From Pedococcus bigeumensis (GTDB taxonomy: Bacteria > Actinomycetota > Actinomycetes > Actinomycetales > Dermatophilaceae): a stretch of DNA of 64,000 bases. The stretch covers positions 248,001 to 312,000 of the forward strand of contig NZ_RCZM01000004.1 in NCBI RefSeq assembly GCF_006438965.1. Reading direction: 5' to 3'. Under the pieces are notes generated by a model. It saw only the letters and a list, made by a program, of their open reading frames with translations, was not told the origin of the DNA and did no database searches. The position numbers were made by a program, and so were the translations under genes. Of this stretch, positions 11,080-19,977 are shown piece after piece; the first letter of the stretch is position 1, and every line of letters begins with the position of its first letter.

Positions 11080-11085
11080 TAGGCT
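11080..11085 (+). promoter_or_regulatory. leaderless -10 element of murA
   Basis: TAGGCT is followed by 6 nt and then the GTG start codon, and no ribosome binding site is present. A leaderless murA mRNA is likely. Confidence 0.6.
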
Positions 11086-11091
11086 GGGTGC

Positions 11092-12375
11092 GTGGCTGAG
11101 AGATTCAGGGTTGTCGGAGGCACCAGGCTGCACGGCGAGGTCGCCGTGTGGGGCGCCAAGAACAGCGCCCTCAAGCTGATGGCCGCGGCCCTGCTCGCGG
11201 TGGGTCGCACCCGGCTCACCAACGTCCCGGCCATCCTCGACGTGACGATCATGGCCGAGCTGCTCCGCCGGCTCGGCTGCACCGTCGACTACGACGCCGT
11301 CGCCGGTGTCGTCGAGCTCGCGGTGCCCGAGCAGATCGGGCACCGCGCCGACTACGACCTGGTCCGCGCACTGCGTGCCTCGACCGCCGTCCTCGGCCCG
11401 CTCGTCGCGCGCACCGGCTCGGCCGACGTCGCGATCCCCGGTGGCGACGCCATCGGCTCCCGCGGGCTGGACCTGCATGCCGCCGGCCTCGAAGCCCTGG
11501 GCGCCCGGGTGCACGTCACCCATGGCTTCCTCGTGGCGGAGGCGCCCGGCGGGCTCGACGGTGCCGAGATCCGCCTCGAGTTCCCGAGCGTGGGCGCCAC
11601 CGAGAACGTCCTCACCGCCGCGGTGCTGGCGCGGGGGACGACCCGGCTGGAGAACGCCGCCCGCGAGCCGGAGATCGTCGACATCGCCGAGATGCTCGTC
11701 TCGATGGGCGCCCGGATCAGCGGTGCGGGGTCGTCGGTCATCGATATCGAGGGCGTCCCTTCCCTGCGCCCCACCGAGCACGCCGTCGTCCCGGACCGGA
11801 TCGCCGCGGGCACCTGGGCCTTCGCCGCGGCCGCCACGCGCGGCAACGTCGAGGTGGTCGGAGCCAGGCCCGAACACCTGCTCAGTGCCCTTGAACTGGT
11901 GCGGGCCAGCGGTGCGACCGTGACGACCACCGATCGGGGGTTCCGGGTGGACTCCGGGGGCCGCCGGCCGCAGGCCTTCGACGTCGCGACGTTGCCCTAC
12001 CCGGGCTTTCCCACCGACCTCCAGCCCTTTGCGCTGGCCTGCAACGCGGTGGCGGACGGGTCGGCCATGATCACCGAGAACCTCTTCGAGGCGCGCTTTC
12101 GCACGGTCCAGGAGCTCAACCGGCTAGGCGCGGAGACCCGCATCGACGGCCACCACGTGATGGTGCACGGCGTCGAGACCCTGTCGGGTGCGCCGGTCGA
12201 GGCGAGCGACATCAGGGCCGGCGCTGCGCTGGTCATCGCCGGGCTGGTCGCAGACGGGATCACCACCGTCAGCGGTGCGCAGCACATCGACCGCGGCTAC
12301 GCCGGGTTCGCCGAGAGCATGCAGGGACTGGGTGCCGACGTCACCCGCGAGCCCGACGACGACCCCTTCGTCTGA
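11092..12375 (+). CDS. murA: UDP-N-acetylglucosamine 1-carboxyvinyltransferase
   Basis: MurA adds enolpyruvate from PEP to UDP-GlcNAc, the first committed step of peptidoglycan synthesis. The 427-residue protein has the N-terminal [15 protein letters not shown] signature and an [13 protein letters not shown] helix. In the active-site loop [10 protein letters not shown], Asp replaces the usual Cys (GGC), as in Mycobacterium tuberculosis. That Cys is the fosfomycin target, so the enzyme is expected to be fosfomycin-insensitive. The C-terminal [19 protein letters not shown] block is intact. The GTG start has no ribosome binding site but has a leaderless promoter. Confidence 0.96.
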   Translation: MAERFRVVGGTRLHGEVAVWGAKNSALKLMAAALLAVGRTRLTNVPAILDVTIMAELLRRLGCTVDYDAVAGVVELAVPEQIGHRADYDLVRALRASTAVLGPLVARTGSADVAIPGGDAIGSRGLDLHAAGLEALGARVHVTHGFLVAEAPGGLDGAEIRLEFPSVGATENVLTAAVLARGTTRLENAAREPEIVDIAEMLVSMGARISGAGSSVIDIEGVPSLRPTEHAVVPDRIAAGTWAFAAAATRGNVEVVGARPEHLLSALELVRASGATVTTTDRGFRVDSGGRRPQAFDVATLPYPGFPTDLQPFALACNAVADGSAMITENLFEARFRTVQELNRLGAETRIDGHHVMVHGVETLSGAPVEASDIRAGAALVIAGLVADGITTVSGAQHIDRGYAGFAESMQGLGADVTREPDDDPFV

Positions 12376-12492
12376 GCAGCCCACCAGAGCCGGCCGAGAC
12401 CTTTATCAGATCTTGATCTAGCCCGCGACAACCGAAACCCCCCTCCCGCGCGTCCTTGTGAGTGAATGTCTTCCACGGACAAGGGGGTTCGC

Positions 12493-12858
12493 ATGTCGAT
12501 CAGTGCCATCGGGGTTCTGCCCGTGGAAGTCCGTGCCACGCACACGGGGCAGGAAGTCGCCATCGTCGGCCGCATCGACGTGCACACCGTCCCGGACGTC
12601 CGACTCCTCCTGCACGGGATCATCGACACCGGCTGCGGTGACGTCCACATCCGGCTCGCCGGTGCCGAGATCGGTGACGCGACCGGGCTCGGGGTCCTCG
12701 TCGAGGCCTACAACCGGGCCCGTCGCGCCGGTCGCCGGTTGGCCGTCGTCGACATGACCGAGCGCACCGCGCGGCTGTTGCGTGCATCACGCCTGGACCG
12801 TGCGCTGGTGCTCCGCGAGGCCGTCCCCGTCGCCACTGTGGCGGCTGTCACCGCCTGA
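12493..12858 (+). CDS. STAS-domain anti-sigma factor antagonist-like protein
   Basis: A 121-residue single STAS domain. The fold is recognisable from VAIVGRIDVHTVPDVR near the N-terminus and the phosphorylation-site region GAEIGDATGLGVLVEA. In SpoIIAA-type antagonists this region reads DSSGLG; here Thr stands at the second position, which still allows phosphorylation. Such proteins bind anti-sigma kinases or act in stressosome-like switches, but no partner gene lies nearby. The ATG at 12493 is chosen over 12466 because AAGGGGG sits 5 nt upstream. Confidence 0.8.
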   Translation: MSISAIGVLPVEVRATHTGQEVAIVGRIDVHTVPDVRLLLHGIIDTGCGDVHIRLAGAEIGDATGLGVLVEAYNRARRAGRRLAVVDMTERTARLLRASRLDRALVLREAVPVATVAAVTA

Positions 12859-12887
12859 CCGCCTCCCTCGGGCCGCACTGCCGCAGG

Positions 12888-12893
12888 TACCTT
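12888..12893 (+). promoter_or_regulatory. leaderless -10 element of meaA
   Basis: TACCTT ends 7 nt before the ATG at 12901. With no Shine-Dalgarno sequence, this implies a leaderless transcript. Confidence 0.5.
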
Positions 12894-12900
12894 CGGCCCT

Positions 12901-15021
12901 ATGGCCGAGCACACTGACGTCCCGACGCCGCCCCCCACCTCGCCGGCCACCCCGGTCACCGACGCGTCCGAGCCGTCCCGACCCGAGCGTGACCATCCGT
13001 GGGTGATGCGCACGTATGCCGGTCACTCCAGTGCCGCCGCCAGCAACGAGCTCTACCGTCGCAACCTGGCCAAGGGCCAGACCGGTCTGTCGGTCGCCTT
13101 CGACCTGCCGACGCAGACGGGGTACGACCCGGACCACCCGCTCGCGCGCGGCGAGGTCGGCAAGGTGGGCGTCCCCATCTCGCACATCGGTGACATGCGC
13201 GCCCTGTTCGATGACATCCCGCTGGACCAGATGAACACCTCGATGACGATCAACGCCACGGCCATGTGGCTGCTCGCGTTGTACCAGGTCGTGGCGGAGG
13301 AGCAGGCGCAGGCGTCCGGCGCCGATCCGCAGGCCGCGGTGCGCGCCCTGGCCGGCACGACGCAGAACGACATCATCAAGGAGTACCTGTCGAGGGGGAC
13401 CTACGTCTTCGCGCCGGGCCCGTCGCTGCGCCTGATCACCGACATGGTCGCCTACACCGTCTCGGACATTCCCAAGTGGAACCCGATCAACATCTGCAGT
13501 TACCACCTGCAGGAAGCCGGCGCGACGCCGGTGCAGGAGATCGCCTACTCGATCTGCACCGCCATCGCGGTGCTCGACGCCGTGCGGGACTCGGGTCAGG
13601 TGCCGCCGGAACGGTTCGGTGAGGTCGTCGCCCGGATCTCGTTCTTCGTCAACGCCGGGGTCCGGTTCGTCGAGGAGATGTGCAAGATGCGCGCGTTTCT
13701 CCAGCTGTGGGACGAGCTGACCCGGGACCGCTACGGGGTGGCCGACGCCAAGCAGCGGAGGTTCCGCTACGGCGTGCAGGTCAACTCGCTCGGCCTGACC
13801 GAGGCGCAGCCCGAGAACAACGTCCAGCGGATCGTGCTGGAGATGCTCGGCGTGACCCTGTCCAAGGACGCCCGCGCCCGCGCCGTCCAGCTGCCGGCAT
13901 GGAACGAGGCACTGGGCCTCCCGCGGCCGTGGGACCAGCAGTGGTCGCTGCGGATGCAGCAGGTGCTGGCCTTCGAGTCCGACCTACTGGAGTACGAAGA
14001 CCTGTTCACCGGGTCGCTCGTCGTCGAGGGCAAGGTCGCCGAGCTCGTCGCCGGTGCCCAGGCCGAGATCGCCCGGGTGCAGGAGATGGGTGGCGCCGTC
14101 CCGGCCGTCGAGAGTGGCTACATGAAGTCGGCCCTGGTGGCCTCGCACTCCCTGCGTCGGCAGCGGATCGAGGCCGGCGAGGACGTGGTCGTCGGCGTGA
14201 ACCGGTTCGAGACCACCGAGCCCAACCCCCTGACGGCCGACCTCGACGCGGCCATCCAGACCGTCGACCACGACGTGGAGGCCAAGGCGTCCGCCGCCGT
14301 CCGCCAGTGGCGCGAGGAACGTGACGCGGACCCGCAGGGGCGCGAACGTGCCGCCGCTGCCCTCGCCGCCCTCAGCAGGGATGCCCGCAGCGGCGCCAAC
14401 CTCATGCCGGCCTCGCTGGAAGCAGCGCGGGCCGGGCTGACCACGGGGGAGTGGGCGCAAGCGCTGCGCGCCGAGTTCGGCGAGTTCCGCGCCCCGACAG
14501 GGGTGTCGGGCTCGGTCGGTGTCTCCAGCGGTGGCAGCGATGAGCTCAAGGCCGTGCGCGAGGAGGTCCGCCGGACCGGTGTCGAGCTCGGTGAGGGGCT
14601 GCGTGTGCTCGTCGCCAAGCCGGGGCTCGACGGCCACAGCAACGGGGCCGAGCAGGTGGCCGTCCGGGCCCGCGACGCCGGGTTCGAGGTCGTCTACCAG
14701 GGGATCCGGCTGACACCGGAGCAGATCGTCGCGGCCGCCGTGGCGGAGGACGTGCACCTCGTTGGCATCTCGATCCTGTCCGGCTCGCACATGGAGCTGG
14801 TGCCCGAGATCCTCGCCGGCCTGCGGGCGGCCGGGGCGGGCGACGTGCCCGTGATCGTCGGCGGGATCATCCCGGACACCGACGCACGCGCGCTGCGCGC
14901 CCAGGGTGTGGCGGCCGTTTTCACCCCGAAGGACTTCGGGCTCAACGACATCATGGGCCAGTTCGTGACGATCATCCGCGCAGCCCGAGGGCTCGAAGAG
15001 CGGACCACCCAGCCGGTCTAG
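12901..15021 (+). CDS. meaA: MeaA/ethylmalonyl-CoA mutase-like B12-dependent acyl-CoA mutase
   Basis: A 706-residue single-chain mutase with an N-terminal catalytic TIM barrel ([55 protein letters not shown]) and a C-terminal cobalamin-binding domain. The DxHxxG lower-ligand motif is DGHSNG in [17 protein letters not shown]. Overall it resembles MeaA/ethylmalonyl-CoA mutase rather than two-subunit methylmalonyl-CoA mutase. It would convert ethylmalonyl-CoA to methylsuccinyl-CoA in the ethylmalonyl-CoA pathway. A crotonyl-CoA carboxylase/reductase elsewhere in the window supports this. Sequence alone does not exclude another acyl-CoA substrate. Confidence 0.88.
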   Translation: MAEHTDVPTPPPTSPATPVTDASEPSRPERDHPWVMRTYAGHSSAAASNELYRRNLAKGQTGLSVAFDLPTQTGYDPDHPLARGEVGKVGVPISHIGDMRALFDDIPLDQMNTSMTINATAMWLLALYQVVAEEQAQASGADPQAAVRALAGTTQNDIIKEYLSRGTYVFAPGPSLRLITDMVAYTVSDIPKWNPINICSYHLQEAGATPVQEIAYSICTAIAVLDAVRDSGQVPPERFGEVVARISFFVNAGVRFVEEMCKMRAFLQLWDELTRDRYGVADAKQRRFRYGVQVNSLGLTEAQPENNVQRIVLEMLGVTLSKDARARAVQLPAWNEALGLPRPWDQQWSLRMQQVLAFESDLLEYEDLFTGSLVVEGKVAELVAGAQAEIARVQEMGGAVPAVESGYMKSALVASHSLRRQRIEAGEDVVVGVNRFETTEPNPLTADLDAAIQTVDHDVEAKASAAVRQWREERDADPQGRERAAAALAALSRDARSGANLMPASLEAARAGLTTGEWAQALRAEFGEFRAPTGVSGSVGVSSGGSDELKAVREEVRRTGVELGEGLRVLVAKPGLDGHSNGAEQVAVRARDAGFEVVYQGIRLTPEQIVAAAVAEDVHLVGISILSGSHMELVPEILAGLRAAGAGDVPVIVGGIIPDTDARALRAQGVAAVFTPKDFGLNDIMGQFVTIIRAARGLEERTTQPV

Positions 15022-15028
15022 GCGAGGT

Positions 15029-15044
15029 CGGGCCGCTCGGCCCG
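15029..15044 (+). terminator. short GC hairpin between meaA and nagA
   Basis: CGGGCC (15029-15034) pairs with GGCCCG (15039-15044) 7 nt after the meaA stop, in the 38-bp gap between convergent genes. There is no U-tract. It is a plausible terminator for either gene. Confidence 0.35.
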
Positions 15045-15059
15045 GGCGCTCGCCCCGGG

Positions 15060-16262
15060 TCAGAGCCAGGCGCCGCGGCGCAGCACCCGCTGCACCGACA
15101 GCTGGTCGTCCACCACGACGACATCGGCGCTGAACCCCGCGGACAGCGATCCCACGTCAGTGAGGGCCAGCGCGCGCGCAGGGGTCGTGGAGGCTGCCTT
15201 CACGGCGTCGGCGAGGGGGATGCCCAGGTCGTCGACCAGCCAGCGGACCTGTTCGACGAGCGTGCTGACCCCGCCGGCGAGGGTGCCGCTGTCGGTCAGC
15301 CGGGCCGCCCGGTCGCTGACCGTGACGTCGAGCCCGCCGAGCGAGTAGGCCCCGTCCGGCAGACCGCTGGCCGCCATCGCGTCGCTGACCAGGGCGAGAT
15401 GGTCTGCACCCACGGCGTCGTAGACCATCCGTACGGTGCCACCGTCGAGGTGGACAGCGTCGGCGATCAGCTCGACCACCGCCTCACCGCGGGCGGCTGC
15501 GGCGATCGCGGCACCCACCGGGCCCGGGGCTCGCGACAGGAGGGGCGGCATACCGTTGAAGAGGTGGGTGGTGAGCGGTAGCCCGCCCCGCGCGCCTTGG
15601 GCCGCAACGGACTCCAGCGCACGAGCGGCGTCGTCGTAGTCGGCATCGGTGTGCCCCAGCGAACCCACCGCACCGACCGCCGCGAGGGCCGCGGGGATGG
15701 TGGACCCGCCCGGTCGCTCGGGCGCCCAGGTCATGTGGGCGAGGCTGCCCTCGCCGCCGGCCTCGGCCAGGGCCGCGACCAGGACTAGGTCCGCGTCGAC
15801 CAGTGCGGCCGGGTTCTGGGCGCCGCACCGGACCGTCGAGAGGAACGGACCTTCGAGGTGTATGCCGGCCAGCTCACCGCCTCGCACCAGCTCGCCCAGC
15901 GCGCGCGCCCCGTCGAGCAGCGTCTGCGCGGGGGCCGACACCAGGGAGCCGATGACGGTGGTCGAGCCGCGGCCGTGGTGGTGCGCTGCCGCCGTTCGCC
16001 CGCTGTCGACATCGGGACCGAACTCGCCGCCGTTGCCGCCGTGGCAGTGGATGTCGACCAGCCCCGGGAGCAGGGTCAGGCCCCCACGCCATCCCTCCGG
16101 TGCGGCGACGCCCACCCACTCCGGCGGCAGGGAGCTGCGCTCACCGGCATACGCGATGCGGGTGTCGGTGATGGCGACGGCGCCGTCGGAGACGACACGG
16201 TCGGGCAGCACGACGGTGCCGGTGAGCAGGATGCGGTGGGGGCTCGGGCTCGCAGAGTTCAC
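15060..16262 (-). CDS. nagA: N-acetylglucosamine-6-phosphate deacetylase
   Basis: NagA removes the acetyl group from GlcNAc-6-phosphate, giving glucosamine-6-phosphate. The 400-residue amidohydrolase carries the metal motif VDIHCHGGNG, GIHLEGPFLS, the SLGHTDADY metal-His strand, HLFNGMPPL and the catalytic Asp region LVSDAMAASG. The GTG start at 16262 overlaps, as GTGA, the stop codon of an upstream fragment that encodes the C-terminus of a SIS protein. That overlap fixes the start and shows ancestral coupling to a SIS gene. It belongs functionally with ngcEFG and the SIS/DeoR genes. Confidence 0.93.
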   Translation of the reverse strand: MNSASPSPHRILLTGTVVLPDRVVSDGAVAITDTRIAYAGERSSLPPEWVGVAAPEGWRGGLTLLPGLVDIHCHGGNGGEFGPDVDSGRTAAAHHHGRGSTTVIGSLVSAPAQTLLDGARALGELVRGGELAGIHLEGPFLSTVRCGAQNPAALVDADLVLVAALAEAGGEGSLAHMTWAPERPGGSTIPAALAAVGAVGSLGHTDADYDDAARALESVAAQGARGGLPLTTHLFNGMPPLLSRAPGPVGAAIAAAARGEAVVELIADAVHLDGGTVRMVYDAVGADHLALVSDAMAASGLPDGAYSLGGLDVTVSDRAARLTDSGTLAGGVSTLVEQVRWLVDDLGIPLADAVKAASTTPARALALTDVGSLSAGFSADVVVVDDQLSVQRVLRRGAWL

Positions 16263-16348
16263 GTGAGGATGATGGACCGTGACAGGTGTCGGGGTCGATC
16301 CGGGTCCACCCCGGCCTGCTCGGCGTGGACGACGCGGAGCCGGTGCAC
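16259..16348 (-). pseudogene. relic 3' end of a SIS-domain gene coupled to nagA
   Basis: Thirty codons including the stop, read on the minus strand just before nagA, encode a peptide ending AGVDPDRPRHLSRSIILT. The intact SIS gene at 21991-22893 ends AGVDPDQPRHLSRSIILS, and about 20 of the last 29 residues are identical. Only this C-terminal tail remains. Upstream DNA turns directly into the end of the DUF5107 gene. The stop codon overlaps the nagA GTG. I read this as the stump of a deleted paralogous gene that was once the nagA operon partner. Confidence 0.75.
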
Positions 16349-16373
16349 GCAGCACAGTGACCCGCGGGACGGG

Positions 16374-18323
16374 TCAGTCGGCCGGGCCGTTGGCCACGCT
16401 GGGCGACATGCGGAAGTCCAACCGAGGTGGCACAGGCTCGCCGGGGCGCAGCTGTTCCCAGACCTCCGCCAGCGTCCGGTCGCCCTCGGCGAGGTCCGGC
16501 ACCTCGAGGTCCTCCAGGATCTCGAGTGCGGCGTGCTCCTCGCCCAGCCTTGCCAGTGCATCGGCGAGGACCATCTGGGTGCGCCCGTGCGCGCGCAAGG
16601 CGTCGGGCAGGGCGGTCACGGCGGCCACGACGCGTTCGGGCTGCCCCGCGTCCAGCAGCGAGACGAGGCGTTCGACGGCGAGCCGCCGGTCGTCCGGCGC
16701 GAGCACACCCGCCCGCTCATACAGCTCCGCGCGTTCCGTGGCGTCCCCGCAGAGCAGCGCCAGCCCGCGCAGCGCCCAGGCGCTCGGGAGCAGCTCGGTG
16801 CTGCGCAGGTAGGCCGCGTGGGCGCCTTCGAGGTCGCCACGTACGTGGCGGGCCGTGCCCAGGGCGTAGTGCGCCCACCAGCCCGCCCCGCGCCCCGCGG
16901 CGTCGGCCAACCGTGCCATCCATCGGTCCGAGACCACCGGCAGGGGTGAGCGGTCAGGCGGGATGCGGTCGAGTTCCGTGGGATCGCCCCGCTCGGCGAA
17001 CCGGAGCAAGGGCAGGCTGTCGTCGTCGACCTCGGGGAAAGGCGTGCCGACCGGGCCAGCCGCCCCACGCAGGGCGAGCTCGGCCCGGCCCCACCCTGAT
17101 CCGGTGTGGATCAGCTCGCCCGGGCCGAGGTCGGCCACCTCGGCGAGCCACCGGCCGTGCTGCTCCGCCAGCCAGGCTGGCGGAGCGGCCTCGTGGACCG
17201 CCGTGCGCGCCGCCCGCGCGGCCGCGTCGTAGTCCGTGGCTGCCACGGACGGGTCCAGGTCGAGCGGCACGAAAGCCTCGGTCCACGTCCTGCTGGCGCC
17301 CGCGTCGAGAAGGTCGTGCTCGAGCTGGGTCGGGCACACGCCTGCCTGGATCTCGACGTAGCGGGTACCCCGGACACCCAACCAGTCCTGCCATCGCTGG
17401 CCTCCGGGGCCGTTGCCCCAGAGGAACAGCTTGCGGCCGCGCAGGGCGTCGGTGGACGTCTGGGCGATCCCGCGACCGTCGGGCTCCACGGCGCAGACCA
17501 GCCGACCGGCCTGGTCACCGACCTCGTAGAAGTAGTCCGCGGCATACCGGCTGTTGCTGGGAACGCTCACGTCGACCGGACCGTCGGGAAACGGCACGGA
17601 CACCCGCTCCAGCACGCCCGCGTAGTCAGTGCGCCACGCGTGGCTCGCCGGCACGAGCACGCGGGTACCGGGCGTCTCGGGCACCGCGATGTTGGTCCAG
17701 TAGTAGAGCGGCTTGGGAACGGGGTCCGGGTTGACCACCCGCGTTGACGTCATCAACCGGGCACCGCAGAGCCACAGGTCGACCTGGAGGACGAGGTCGC
17801 GGGTCCGCTCCCACTCCCACAGGCGGACGACCGGCCCGAGGGGGGTGTCGAGGACGGCGGCATGCATGGGGAGGTTGGAGGTGGTGGTGTGGCCGGTGGA
17901 GCCGAGGTTCCACTCGATGCCGCCCGCGAACCACGCGTCCGTGAGCCCGAAGTTGGCCCACCGCAGCCGCGGGTTGCGGTGGACCAGCTCGCGGCCGCTC
18001 ACCTCGTCGACCAGTGACCAGACACGACCGCCGAGCGAGGGGAGCACGAGGGCTCGAAGCCACCCGTTCCGGAGCTCGATGGCCGGCAGCTCCAGCGCGT
18101 CGTCGGCGCGGTCGTAGTCGCTCAGCACGCCGTAGGGGAGGGGCGACAAGATGCGGCCGCGGGCGACTCGCTCCATCATGTCTGCGGGTGCCTCGTCGCT
18201 CACGCGCGTGGTCGTCGGGCCGCGTGCCGGCGTCAGGGCCGGCAGTGGGCTGGGGTCGCCCGGGAGGGAGCCCAGAACTGGCAGGGACAGCAGCCGCACC
18301 TGTGCGGATTGCGGGTTGGTCAC
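16374..18323 (-). CDS. DUF5107 domain protein with C-terminal TPR-like repeats
   Basis: A 649-residue protein. The N-terminal two thirds resemble DUF5107, a beta-sandwich related to galactose mutarotase (LRALVLPSLGGRVWSLVDEVSGRELVHRNP, with HTTTSNLPMHAAV and PLYYWTNIAVPETPGTRV). The last 250 residues are Ala/Leu-rich helical repeats that look like TPRs. There is no signal peptide, so it is probably cytoplasmic. A carbohydrate-related role fits its divergent position next to ngcE and its adjacency to nagA, but no activity is known. The GTG at 18323 is chosen because the frame upstream runs into the ngc operator region. Confidence 0.75.
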   Translation of the reverse strand: MTNPQSAQVRLLSLPVLGSLPGDPSPLPALTPARGPTTTRVSDEAPADMMERVARGRILSPLPYGVLSDYDRADDALELPAIELRNGWLRALVLPSLGGRVWSLVDEVSGRELVHRNPRLRWANFGLTDAWFAGGIEWNLGSTGHTTTSNLPMHAAVLDTPLGPVVRLWEWERTRDLVLQVDLWLCGARLMTSTRVVNPDPVPKPLYYWTNIAVPETPGTRVLVPASHAWRTDYAGVLERVSVPFPDGPVDVSVPSNSRYAADYFYEVGDQAGRLVCAVEPDGRGIAQTSTDALRGRKLFLWGNGPGGQRWQDWLGVRGTRYVEIQAGVCPTQLEHDLLDAGASRTWTEAFVPLDLDPSVAATDYDAAARAARTAVHEAAPPAWLAEQHGRWLAEVADLGPGELIHTGSGWGRAELALRGAAGPVGTPFPEVDDDSLPLLRFAERGDPTELDRIPPDRSPLPVVSDRWMARLADAAGRGAGWWAHYALGTARHVRGDLEGAHAAYLRSTELLPSAWALRGLALLCGDATERAELYERAGVLAPDDRRLAVERLVSLLDAGQPERVVAAVTALPDALRAHGRTQMVLADALARLGEEHAALEILEDLEVPDLAEGDRTLAEVWEQLRPGEPVPPRLDFRMSPSVANGPAD

Positions 18324-18332
18324 GCGAGAACT

Positions 18333-18381
18333 GTGATTGATCGTGACTGCTTGGGTCAATAACCTTGACACAATCGATCAC
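18333..18381. promoter_or_regulatory. paired putative DeoR/NagR operators with ngcE promoter
   Basis: GTGATTGATCGTGA (18333-18346, plus) and GTGATCGATTGTGT (18368-18381, minus strand) are two copies of one motif, 11 of 14 identical, in opposite orientation in the DUF5107-ngcE gap. A perfect -35 hexamer TTGACA at 18365-18370 overlaps the second copy, so a bound repressor would block transcription towards ngcE. Related sites lie before the SIS gene and the DeoR gene. Confidence 0.55.
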
Positions 18382-18475
18382 GGCGCAGCACGATGTGGCA
18401 ATCGCGACACGCCAAAGATCGTGTCATCCAGACGGGTGGGCAAGTCCCCGCCCGGGACCGGGAAGTAGGGAGTGG

Positions 18476-19891
18476 ATGGATCCTCGAGGCATGCAGGTTG
18501 GTCGGCGCACGATTCTTCAACTGGCGTTTGCAGGGGGCTTGGCGGTTCCAGCCCTGTCCTTGGCGGGATGCGCCACAGGAGGCGGGGGTTCGGACAGCTC
18601 GTCCACGGCCGCCGGTGGGTCCAAGAGTGACAAGAACCCGTTCGGCATGGCCGACAAGTCAACCGTCGAAGCGGTCATCTTCAACGGCGGCTACGGCTTC
18701 GACTACGTGACCTTCGCCGCCGGTGTGGTCCAGAAGGAGCAGGCGGGCAGCAAGGTCACCGTCAAGCCCTCGACCCAGATCGCCCAGGAGCTCCAGCCCC
18801 GGTTCGTGGGTGGCAACCCACCGGACCTGATCGACAACTCCGGGGCGAACGCGATCGGCCTCAACACGATCGCCGACCAGCTCGAGGACCTCAGCGACGT
18901 GTTCGCCGCCAAGAACCTCGAGGGCACGACGATCAAGGACACCCTGTATCCCGGGGTCGAGGCGCCGGGCACGATCAACGGCAAGCTCGTCGCGATCAAC
19001 TACGTCCAGACGGTCTACGCCCTGTGGTACTCCGCGTCCCTCTTCGAGGCCAACGGGTGGACCCCGCCGAAGACATGGGACGAGGCGATCCAGCTCGGTG
19101 GCAAGGCCAAGGCCCAGAAGAAGTTCCTCTTCCTCTGGGGCAAGGAGGCGGCCACCTACTACCAGACGCTGGCCATCGCCTCGGCGATCAAGGAGGGCGG
19201 CGACGAGGTCCGCCTCGCGCTGGAGAACCTCAAGCCCAGCTGCTGGTCGCTCGCGCCGGTGCAGGGCGTCCTCAAGGCCATGGAGACGATCGTCAAGAAC
19301 GGCTACATGAAGCCTGGTGGTGGTGGCACCCAGTTCACCGCCGCGCAGGCCCAGTGGAGCAACGACCAGGCCGCCCTGCTCTACCCGTCGGGCTCGTGGA
19401 TCGAGAACGAGATGAAGTCGCAGACCAAGGCAGACTTCAAGATGACCGGCGCGCCCGAGCCCTCGCTCACCGCGTCGGCGAAGATGCCCTACACGGCACT
19501 CCACTCGGCGGCAGGCGAGCCCTTCGTCGTGCCGAGCAAGGCCAAGAACGCCGCCGGTGGCAAGGAGATCCTCCGGGCCATGCTCTCGAAGGAGGCAGCG
19601 ACCAACTTCGCGAAGACCAAGCTGTCCCCGACCATCGTCAAGGGCACCGTGCCCGAGGACGGCTTCGGCTCCACGGCGCTCAAGTCGCAGGGCGCCATGC
19701 TCAGCGGAGCGGGCAGTGACGTGTTCACGTGGAACTTCGTCGACGTCTACGGCATGAACCAGGACCAGCTGGTCCCGTGGAACGCCTTCCTCTCCGGCCA
19801 GATCGACGCTGCTGGGCTCACCAAGCAGCTGCAGTCCATCACCGACAAGGTCGCCAACGACGCCTCGGTCAAGAAGGTCGAGGTCAAGTGA
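18476..19891 (+). CDS. ngcE: NgcE-like N-acetylglucosamine/chitobiose ABC transporter binding lipoprotein
   Basis: Extracellular solute-binding lipoprotein of a carbohydrate ABC importer, 471 residues. The signal peptide starts with an RR pair (VGRRTILQLAF), suggesting Tat export, and ends in the lipobox LAGC. The mature region begins with a Gly/Ser linker. Blocks such as VEAVIFNGGYGFDYV, NPPDLIDNSGANAI and LYPSGSWIENEMK resemble Streptomyces NgcE, which binds GlcNAc and N,N'-diacetylchitobiose. ATG 18476 is chosen because AGGGAG lies just upstream. No ATPase gene is present locally, so a shared MsiK-type ATPase is likely (inference). Confidence 0.88.
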   Translation: MDPRGMQVGRRTILQLAFAGGLAVPALSLAGCATGGGGSDSSSTAAGGSKSDKNPFGMADKSTVEAVIFNGGYGFDYVTFAAGVVQKEQAGSKVTVKPSTQIAQELQPRFVGGNPPDLIDNSGANAIGLNTIADQLEDLSDVFAAKNLEGTTIKDTLYPGVEAPGTINGKLVAINYVQTVYALWYSASLFEANGWTPPKTWDEAIQLGGKAKAQKKFLFLWGKEAATYYQTLAIASAIKEGGDEVRLALENLKPSCWSLAPVQGVLKAMETIVKNGYMKPGGGGTQFTAAQAQWSNDQAALLYPSGSWIENEMKSQTKADFKMTGAPEPSLTASAKMPYTALHSAAGEPFVVPSKAKNAAGGKEILRAMLSKEAATNFAKTKLSPTIVKGTVPEDGFGSTALKSQGAMLSGAGSDVFTWNFVDVYGMNQDQLVPWNAFLSGQIDAAGLTKQLQSITDKVANDASVKKVEVK

Positions 19892-19977
19892 CCCTCCGCC
19901 CGGTCCGGCAGTAATGCCGGGCCGGGCGCCCCCTTGCCCCCGCCCATCGTCACCACAGCCGGACAGGAAGGCCACCC

